Part shown: one piece after another, positions 56,370 through 64,000 of the stretch
How positions within the stretch are numbered: the first letter of the stretch is position 1
Layout: each line of letters opens with the position of its first letter
DNA from: Macrophomina tecta
Taxonomy: Eukaryota; Ascomycota; Dothideomycetes; Botryosphaeriales; Botryosphaeriaceae
DNA: 64,000 nt
Assembly: GCA_024180945.1 (NCBI GenBank)
Contig: JAKSGN010000013.1
Coordinates: forward strand, 620,001-684,000
Direction: 5' to 3'
Program-made: the position numbers and the translations under genes
The notes under the pieces: model-generated
What the model was told of the DNA's origin: nothing
The model's database searches: none
The model's input: only the letters and a program-made list of their open reading frames with translations

Positions 56370-58132
56370 TTAGTACTCGGCCTCAAGACCCTCCTCCTCA
56401 CCGAGCGAGTCGGCAGCAACCTCCTCATAATCCCTTTCGAGCGCAGCAAGGTCCTCACGGGCCTCGCTGAACTCACCTTCCTCCATACCCTCACCAACAT
56501 ACCAGTGGACGAAGGCACGCTTAGAGTACATGAGATCGAACTTGTGCGAGAGAGCCGACCAAGCCTCGGCGATGGCGGTGGTGTTGGAAAGCATGCAGCT
56601 ATCAACCGATTAGCGTGGAACTGGCAGTAATCATGGGATATCAACTTACACAGCGCGGTCGACCTTGGCGAGATCGCCGTTGGGAACGATTTGCGGAGGC
56701 TGGTAGCAGATACCGATCTTGAAACCGGTAGGGCACCAGTCGACAAACTGAATGGTACGCTTGGTCTTGAGGGTGGCAACGGCTTGGTGGGTGTCCTTGG
56801 GGACGACGTCTCCACGGTAGAGCAAGCAGGTGGCCATGTACTTTCCGTTGCGCGGGTCGCACTTGACCATCTGGTTGTTGGGCTCGAAACAGGACATGGT
56901 GATCTCTTGCACCGAGTTGGCCTCGTGGGCAGCCTTGGCGGCGCTGATGACAGGAGCATAGGCGACCAGAGGGAAGTGGATACGGGGATAAGGGACCAGG
57001 TTGGTCTGGAACTCGTTCAGGTCGACGTTCAGGGAACCATCGAAACGGAGCGAGGCGGTGATGGAAGAGACGACTGGATTAGGGTTAGCGGAGAAATTGC
57101 GAATGTTACTTGCCGAGCAGTCTTACCCTGAGCAATCAGGCGGTTCAGGTTCTCGTAGTTGGGCCTCTCGATACCGAGGTTGCGGCGGCAGATGTCGTAG
57201 ATGGCCTCGTTGTCGACCATGAAGGAGCAGTCAGAGTGCTCCAGAGTGGTGTGGGTGGTCAGGATGGAGTTGTAGGGCTCAACAACGGAGGTGGCGACCT
57301 GGGGAGCAGGGTAGACGCAGAACTCAAGCTTGCACTTCTTGCCGTAGTCGACGGACAGGCGCTCCATGAGCAGAGCACCGAAACCGGAACCGGTACCACC
57401 ACCGAAGGAGTGGAAGACGAGGAAACCTTGCAGACCGGCGCAGTTGTCGGCAACGCGGCGGACCTTGTCGAGGACCTGGTCGATGAGCTCCTTGCCCACG
57501 GTGTAGTGGCCACGCGCGTAGTTGTTGGAGGCATCCTCCTTGCCGGTAATCATGTGCTCCGGGTGGAACAGACCGCGGTAGGTGCCGGTGCGGACCTCGT
57601 CGACAACATTGGGCTCAAGATCGGCGTAGATGGTACGGGGAACGTACTTGCCCTGGCCTGTTTGTTGATTTATCAGCGGCGGGGCTCTCGCGACGCGCAC
57701 GTGGCGTGGGCGGGGTGAAAAAGCGCACCGGTCTCAGAGAAGAAAGTGCTGAATCCGTGGTCGTCGTCGGCGGCTTTGCGCTCCTCGGTGAGGTAACCGT
57801 CGGGCTATGGCAGTGTGAGCGGAAGACAGCGGGATTGGGCGCGGGTCGCAGATGTTGCGGCGGGGTGGTGGCGAAAAGGGTATACCTGGATGCCGTGCTC
57901 AAGGCAGTAGAGCTGGGCAGAAAGTCAGCGAGTGCCAGCGTGGACAGGCCCTTTCTGCAGGGCTGGGGCCGGATACTCACCTCCCAGCAGGAGTTCGCGA
58001 TCTGGCAACCGGCCTGGCCGACTGGAGGCGCGGGAAAGTCAGCAAACAGGGATCGCGGACGGAGAGCGGTGAAGTTTTGGACGCGTCGGCGGGGCGGCAG
58101 GACATACCGTTCAAGCTGATAACTTCTCTCAT
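56370..58132 (-). CDS. Alpha-tubulin
   Basis: Seven exons: 58108..58132, 57981..58021, 57886..57912 (27 nt), 57729..57804, 57127..57657, 56650..57073 and 56370..56598. They give 450 residues. The start is [15 protein letters not shown], with exon 3 encoding LYCLEHGIQ. Then follow the GTPase loop [18 protein letters not shown], the NPNV-type [16 protein letters not shown], and the C terminus EEGLEAEY ending in the tyrosine that is subject to detyrosination in many eukaryotes. It pairs with beta-tubulin in microtubules and keeps a non-exchangeable GTP. Introns crowd the first 110 codons, a typical fungal tubulin pattern. All phase checks close and no damage is seen. It is divergent from MAK16 with 370 bp between the start codons. 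Confidence 0.97.
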
Positions 58133-58502
58133 GGTGGCAGTTGTGTGGTAAAGGGGAGTGTGTGTTGGTGGAGAGAGTACGAGGGGGGGCGAGAAAGTAT
58201 TGAGGCGTAATGAAGAAGCCCCGTGCGGTACGTTGATCAGAGCGTGTGGACCGTCGCGGATAGTTCTAGGGAGAGAGGGTCACAGCCGACATAAACAGTG
58301 CTGTGCGCGCCTTGCCCGTTGGGGCCTAGGGGGCATGTGATCTGGCGACGCGGGCCGCCAGCCAATCGCGGCGGGCACGACCAGCGTTTGCCCTCGAGCG
58401 GCTGTCGGCGTTCTGCAGGACCCAGCCGCCGACGAAAAGTCCATCCGCTCGCTGCAACACCTCCGCCAGCAGCATTCCTCCGCCCACCACCCGCACGCCG
58501 CC

Positions 58503-59711
58503 ATGTCTGCCTCAGACGAGATCGTATGGCAGGTCATCAACCAGCAATTCTGCTCCTTCAAACTCAAGTCGGTCACTCCCGCCCTGCCCTGCGCGCAAGT
58601 TCGCTGACCCGGCCCCCAGACTTCCCACGAAGAACCAGAATTTCTGTCGCAATGAGTGAGTGCACTGTCGACGTTGGAAAGCGTATGGGGGGTTTGCAGT
58701 ATTGACTCTCCACTCTAGGTACAATGTTACTGGTCTTTGCAACCGCCAGTCCTGTCCGCTTGCCAACTCTCGCTACGCCACTATCCGCGCCCACCCCGAA
58801 ACTGGTGCCCTGTACCTCTATATAAAGACGATCGAACGTGCGCATCAGGTATGGAAACTTCAGTCTCACCCGGCTTTGTGCCTGGACCGAGCCGTTTACT
58901 AATGGCGCTGCAGCCGAGCCGCTGGTGGGAGCGTATCAAGCTATCTTCCAACTACGCCAAGGCTCTCGAGCAGGTCGACCAGCGCCTTATCTACTGGCCC
59001 AAATTCCTCGTCCACAAGAATAAGCAGCGTCTTACCCGTCTTACCCAAGTCCGTATTCGCTCGCAACGTCTGGCTAAGGAGCAAGAACGTCTGGGAGAGG
59101 CCCTCGTGCCCAAGCTTGCGCCCAAGGTCCGTCGCCGTGAGGAGACCCGCGAGCGCAAGGCCGCCGCCGCTGCAAAGGTCGAGCGGGCCATCGAGAGGGA
59201 ACTTATCGAACGTCTACGGAGTGGTGCATACGGCGAGCAGCCTCTGAACGTCGATGAGGCAATCTGGAAAAAGGTTTTGAAGGGTCTGGAGCGCGGTGGC
59301 GAAGGCGAAAGAGACGAAGATCTGGACGAGGGTATTGAGGAGGAACTCGAGGAAGAGATGGAACACGAAGAGGGTGTTGGAGATGTCGAGTATGTCAGCG
59401 ACATTGAGGGCAGCGAATCTGAAGATGAAGACCTCGGCGATCTGGAGGACTGGATTGGCGATGAGTCCGGCGATGAAGATGAGTCAGATGAGGCAAGCGA
59501 TGAAGAGGAGGATGAGAGTGAGGACGAGGAAGATGATGAGGAGACTGAAAAGTTGAAGAAGGCCCTCGCCAACATGAAGAGGAAACGGGGTCCTGAACCT
59601 GCGCCCAAGCCCAGCAAGAAGAAGTCTACTAAGGCTTCCAAGGGTCCCAGGCGGGAAATCGAGTACGAGTATGAGCACGAGCCCGCTCCGCGCGAGAGAA
59701 TTCGCGCGTAG
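58503..59711 (+). CDS. MAK16: Ribosome biogenesis protein Mak16
   Basis: Exons are 58503..58567, 58620..58655, 58719..58848 and 58914..59711, giving 342 residues. The start is [20 protein letters not shown], then [20 protein letters not shown] and [20 protein letters not shown], with the four conserved cysteines. The next block [20 protein letters not shown] follows an intron with a textbook TTTACTAAT branch site. The first donor (GTCGGT) is weak but phase and conservation support it. A long acidic stretch (about residues 200–300, runs of Glu/Asp) is followed by a Lys-rich nuclear localisation region. Mak16 is a nucleolar factor of early 60S subunit assembly, acting with Rpf1 and Nsa1. Confidence 0.93.
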
Positions 59712-60244
59712 AGTGGGTTGAGTATGTTGATCATGGGGTATTGGCGTTTGGTGGGGAACTTAAAAAGCTTTCATCTTAATGCCTCTGAAGTCTTTTCTTT
59801 TTCCTTGTGGTCTGACTGTTGCAGCAAGTTTGCTCGCGTATACATCTGTGTCGCTTCTAGATACCCTTAAGAGGGGCTATTTGGTTTGTTTGGGGTAGCG
59901 TTTCGTTATATTCTGCCCTTTGCACTGTCACACCATTCTTTCCTGGAGGTCTACAACTCGCCTTGCGCTAGTTTTCATAGCTCCTCCTTCACTTTCTCCA
60001 GCTAGTCTACAGGCCTTCCGCATGAGGAACAATCTTTGATTTGCTTACTCATGTTGCGTTGCGAGAAATGAGCGCCTTCGCCTCCCTCTCTTGACAGATC
60101 CGCGAGCTTTATTATACATTAGGCATCCTTAGAAAAGTCCTCTCATAACGCCGTTTAAATAAAGAGATGCTGCACCGCCAAAAGCCGTACATTCCAGCCA
60201 AATTTTGATATTCCACCAAGAAACATCGAAGCAATCACTTCAGA
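59712..60244. other. Convergent 3' region, no gene
   Basis: AT-richer sequence between MAK16 and the nuclease-like gene. No coding signal. Confidence 0.5.
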
Positions 60245-61237
60245 TCATGCGATTTCGTCCACAATGGCAACCTCTCCGTCTTTGGTGATAACACTCCGTC
60301 CGACGAGAGATTCAGCATCTCTAGCAGCTAGGTGCAAGTGCTCCATACCGTTCTCATCCATGTATCTTCTAAAGAAGCGTTTGTTGCGATTTGCGTTGGC
60401 GTTATCCTGCGCACGTCTTGCCTGCACCCTTTGCAGTTCCTGCGGCCGGGACTCCTGTTGTTGTTGCGGGTTCTGCTGCTGCTGTTGCTGGTCCTGTTGC
60501 TGCGGTTGATCCACATCGAAAATGCTGGCAGCGTAATAGAACACGCCATCTTGAAGGAGGAATTGAGAACCGTCATTCTGACAATATGTGGGATCTGCAG
60601 ATCTAGGATTATCGAAGTCTGTCGGATCAAGACAGTAGAGCCTGTAGGCCCGGATGTCAGAAATATCCACTGGGTCTCAGACAGCACAAGACGGGTGTAC
60701 TGACGAATTTTGAAAGTTGGTGAGACTGACGTCGAACTGCTGACCGTCCGAAAGCGATTTGCGGAATGTGCTGGTCTGGTCGCCCTGATCTGGCACATAT
60801 ATTAGTTCCCTGATCATTGCATTTGGTTGCTCTGAGTGGAATCTACCATTATTATCCGTGAGGGGCACGCATTTCAGGCTGGCGGCAGTCCCTCCTTGCT
60901 GAGTAAAAGCCCAAGGAAAATCATCGCATGAATTGCCTGATCCATCCGGCCCTCTCAGGACCGGATAATTTACACACGGCTTGAGGGCAGCTCCAGAAGC
61001 CTGCCTCCTCTTGGGGCGGTTTCTGTAGTCGGCATCATATGTCAAGGGCAAGACGTGCTGGCCACGACATCTGATGTGGAAACAGAAATTGTCGCAAGTT
61101 CTTGGAGATTTCGAACAGTCCCAGTTGAAAGTCGGGATGTCAGCTGGCCCGCTATCGAACCCTGACTGCCCACCGCTGAGAGCGTTCTGTGCGTCTATCA
61201 GGGCGGCGGCTGCCAGGAAGAAGAGATAGTGCCTCAT
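60245..61237 (-). CDS. Secreted NucA/NucB-like nuclease domain protein with poly-Gln tail
   Basis: ATG 61237 opens a signal peptide (MRHYLFFLAAAALIDAQNAL). The mature part has DNFCFHIRCRGQHVLPLTYD, a KRRQ step, then SCDDFPWAFTQQGG, ASLKCVPLTDNNG and GDQTSTFRKSLSDGQQFDV. The DDxP, QGG and DNN signatures and the Cys spacing fit the DNase NucA/NucB family. This frame stops at 60677. The C-terminal part lies in another frame (to 60245): SDIRAYRLYCLDPTDFDNPR, a Gln-rich tract (QQQDQQQQQQNPQQQQ) and GRSVITKDGEVAIVDEIA. One intron, 60670..60744 (GTCAGC to ACCCAG), restores frame and gives about 305 residues, but removes part of the nuclease-like segment. A frameshift is the alternative. The role (extracellular DNA degradation) is inferred from the family. 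Confidence 0.6.
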
Positions 61238-63310
61238 AATGGGATTTGGGTGGGATAGCCAAGTATGATAATAATTGATGACTTTTCACAAAGCTGATAT
61301 TCAGCTATAGTGAGTCGTAGAATCAAGAGGTGTCTAGATGTCCACTGGACCTCGGGAAAGAAAGAGGGCATGGACTCGTCGCTTTCATATATCCGGGGAC
61401 AGCTCCTGAGAATTAAGGTCCACATTTCCAGGTACAAATACTCGTATTCATAGAATTGTTCCAGAGCATAATATTAAAGGTCCTGGACGTTGAAGGCATC
61501 CTCAGGATACGCTTATCGCAAGACCATATTTATAGATCCAAACTTGATCTATCGCCTCCGGAAACTCGAAAATCAGATACCTCAACTTTCGTAAGTGTAA
61601 TTTCCACAGCCTTAACGTTGGTCATGATGTGGAATCTCAAGTCTCTTTAACATTGACTTCTACTTTATCTCCGAAGGTGGTAGGGTTCGCCCACGACAAA
61701 CTAAATATAACCATTAGTGGAGCCTTGCGCTGGCATTATCCCCGTAATTCCACATTTTTGGCTCCTAAAACCGGCTAGTGCATCGATTGGATATCTCAAA
61801 AAAGGTTGACGACTAATGCCGATGCAGGTACTCGACTGACTGTTTGGGGTTGCCTTGTCCCGGTGGCCTGTGGCTGACTCTCACCCTTTAGCAAAGTCAC
61901 CCGAATTTCCTCTCTGTACTGATTCTTACGCTGAGTATAAATTAAACGAACTTCCACCATCTGAAAGCCTGGATGTGGCCACATGCGGCTACAACGGGCG
62001 CCTTGTCATACCGCTGTATTCTGAATATATTTGGACTTCTACCCGTCATTCGTTAACATTGTACCGCCAAACTTTCGGATCACCACACTGCAATAAAGAG
62101 GTGAATCAGATGGTAGTGTGTCTGAGAGTGCCCTTGAGTTGAGGCTGTTTCTGATGTCGATCGTTTTTTGTCAAGCCGTATCGAAGTTATGGCAACTTCA
62201 CGGAAGCTTCCGTAGAGTCTCGCACTCACAAGGCTGCTGTTGCTACAGTTTTGGTTGGATTTGTCGGATCTTACTCTGCAGAACACAACGTGGATTCTTT
62301 TTTTGTAGGCTCGGTACATAACTATATTGAAACGTGAGTTAGTACATGACACAAACGGACAGAAGTCTTTACAAGTACAAAAGCGTGCGGAGATATATGG
62401 CGCAATTTCGACTTTCGTAATTACGACCAAGACAGTATACCAGGTGAACTATCATAGGCACGGTGGCTTCTCGTGTCAAAGTGAGGCTGGAAAACCGCAA
62501 GTCACCGATTCCCAGCAGCTTCAGTGCATGTTTATACCAGTGCACAGGACTTGGAAACGTCCCTGAAGATCGCGTATGTTTGGTTTTCTGGGCAAACTTA
62601 AAAGGCAAAAAGGTAAACTCAAACTTTCATGGCACCGAGTTTTTTCCAAGGATGAAATCCTTTGTCCGCACCTTCCCCAGACTATAGCCACAACGCACCA
62701 GCACTTTGAAAAAAAAAAAAAAAAAAAAAAGGTCATCCGCTGCTGGCATGTCAAGAATCCCGCCTGCTGTCGAGCTGTTACAGATGACGTCATTGATTAG
62801 CCGATTTGCCAATATGCGGTTGTTAAGTCTATCATAGCCAACGAGGCAAAAATTTACTTTATGCTTTGATCATATTACGACGGTTATGCTCCGTGCGTGT
62901 CCAAAATGTGCCTCCGTGGGCCAAAATATTTAGTCCGGCAGAGAGTAGATACTGATTTGCCGATAGACCCCGCTTCTGGCGTACGTGCTTCTCTCTTGAG
63001 TCCATTCAAAGATCCGGAATGCTGAGAGTCCCGAACTCCAGAATTAGAAGTATATCGCTGAGAAGAGGAGATTTCAGGTCCTCTGAGTGAGCCTTCGCAT
63101 TTTGTCAAAAAAAAAAAAAAAAAAAAAAAAGGTACAAGAGACTACAGCAGTCAGCAAGATGCTAGATTTCCTGGTGATTTCCTGAGTTGAATCCCCGGGG
63201 CTACTACAGCTCCCTGAAACTCGTCCTATTTGTAGCTCGTGGTAGTATCTTGGCGTGGTAAGAGCAAGTAAGTCATACCGTGCTGTTTCACTGACAAGAT
63301 GCTAACAGCA
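61238..63310. other. Gene-free AT-rich interval with poly(A) tracts
   Basis: 2.1 kb with only short frames. Contains 21 A at 62710..62730 and 24 A at 63107..63130. Confidence 0.5.
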
Positions 63311-63878
63311 CTACACGGGCTTATATTTTATTTCTTTCCTTCTCTTTGGAATTGAAGGATTTGGATGTCTTGGTGTCAATATCCGAGACACAGCACCATC
63401 TGAGCAGGCTTCCCCGCTATGCACTTCTGCTTCTTCCAGGACTTCATCGCGTGTAATCTTTCTTGGCTTTCGAATAGTACCAGAGGTGCGCCTCGGTATC
63501 GACCGGATAGGCCAAGTGAGGTGGATATTTTCCTGTAGAGGTGCAGTTAATCGGATTTGCTTACCTCGTGTTTGGAAACTTATGGCGCAGCAAGCAACCA
63601 ATGCAGGGCCGGCTAATAGTAATATGACTGCGGAGTAGGAAACCCGGATTCACACGATGACCCGCAACTGGCGGCTTTTGCAAGGGCCAGACAGTGTGTG
63701 AGCGCCTGAGGGGTCATTCTGCCCCCCGACTCACCCGAAGCCACATCCATACGTTGTAGGTAGGATTGCAATGCGGTGATCTGAGAGGTGGACTGCTTAC
63801 AATTCTATGGCCAAGTCCTTCCTGTAGGAATTCACATACCGAGGCTCGTTTGCGGAGGCGACGGAACCACCAGTCCAT
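63311..63878 (-). CDS. Tentative small membrane protein, multi-exon
   Basis: The 3' exon (from about 63640 down to the stop at 63311) encodes a hydrophobic helix SAVILLLAGPALVACCAISF followed by a basic tail (RSIPRRTSGTIRKPRKITRD, ending KRRKEIKYKPV). Upstream on the same strand ATG 63878 reads MDWWFRRLRKRAS and is followed at once by a good donor (GTATGT). Possible short exons lie between, but I could not join them with confidence; one candidate intron would be only 28 nt. Family unknown. Confidence 0.3.
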
Positions 63879-64000
63879 TGTGCATTCTTTCTCTGCTTAG
63901 TATCTTCTCAATTCACGAGGACCATTGGTCACTCTGCTTGAATCATCTGAACAACTGAGGCTTTTGGGGGCGAGCAGTTCCCGCTTGGCAAAGCGTGTTC

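Noticed and set aside
57110..57718. 202-codon plus-strand open frame
   Set aside because: Antisense of alpha-tubulin; Val/Gly/Leu-rich as expected from reverse reading of biased codons.
58991..59734. 247-codon minus-strand Ser-rich open frame
   Set aside because: Reverse reading of the acidic GAx-repeat region of MAK16.

Overview
This window is nuclear DNA from a filamentous ascomycete (Pezizomycotina; a Dothideomycete would fit, but that is inference only). The grounds are short phase-consistent GT–AG introns of about 45–95 nt with branch sites such as GCTAAC and TACTAAT, homoaconitase of the fungal alpha-aminoadipate lysine pathway, a bifunctional PABA synthase, a C2H2 plus fungal transcription factor domain protein, ATG8, and a Tc1-type transposon. 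Exon structures were worked out by hand from reading frames and splice signals. All multi-exon models given as exact coordinates keep frame across every junction.

Layout. 1–7 kb: a mitochondrial-type conserved protein (runs off the left edge), a LURP-one-related (LOR) protein, and a 7TM receptor gene split by a Tc1/mariner element (copy 1). 7–9 kb: an epoxide hydrolase with a frameshift in a C9 tract. 10–12.4 kb: a C2H2/fungal_trans regulator, facing away from PABA synthase (13.8–16.5 kb). 17.6–18.8 kb: a secreted alpha/beta hydrolase. 19.7–22 kb: a decayed gene with a ZZ-like zinc finger. 23 kb: a VOC/glyoxalase-fold protein. 25.5–28 kb: LYS4. 28–31.7 kb: gene-poor. 31.8–34.2 kb: a second 7TM protein with a long Ser/Pro tail. 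35–39 kb: a secretory-pathway membrane protein, an F-box-like protein, ADE8 and ATG8. 41.5–42.4 kb: a decayed small secreted protein gene. 43–45 kb: MSS1/MnmE. 45.6–46.2 kb: a small GRGGYN protein whose leader carries a heptapeptide ORF with the same start. 48.6–50 kb: transposon copy 2, inverted. 51.2–55.7 kb: HUS1 and CTF4/sepB, divergent around a promoter with two MluI cell-cycle boxes. 56.4–59.7 kb: alpha-tubulin and MAK16, divergent. 60.2–61.2 kb: a secreted NucA/NucB-like nuclease. The last 2.7 kb is nearly empty apart from a tentative membrane protein.

Most intact genes are housekeeping: lysine, folate and purine synthesis, autophagy, mitochondrial tRNA modification, replication/checkpoint, cytoskeleton and ribosome assembly. 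They do not form one pathway or biosynthetic cluster. Accessory material sits between them as gene-poor islands with long homopolymer tracts, decayed genes and two almost identical transposon copies. I did not find a clearly new multi-gene system. The strongest points are the receptor gene inactivated by a recent insertion whose removal restores the frame exactly, the non-TA target duplication and shared frameshift of that transposon, the paired MCB boxes between HUS1 and CTF4, and the repeated MGRGGYN coding motif.
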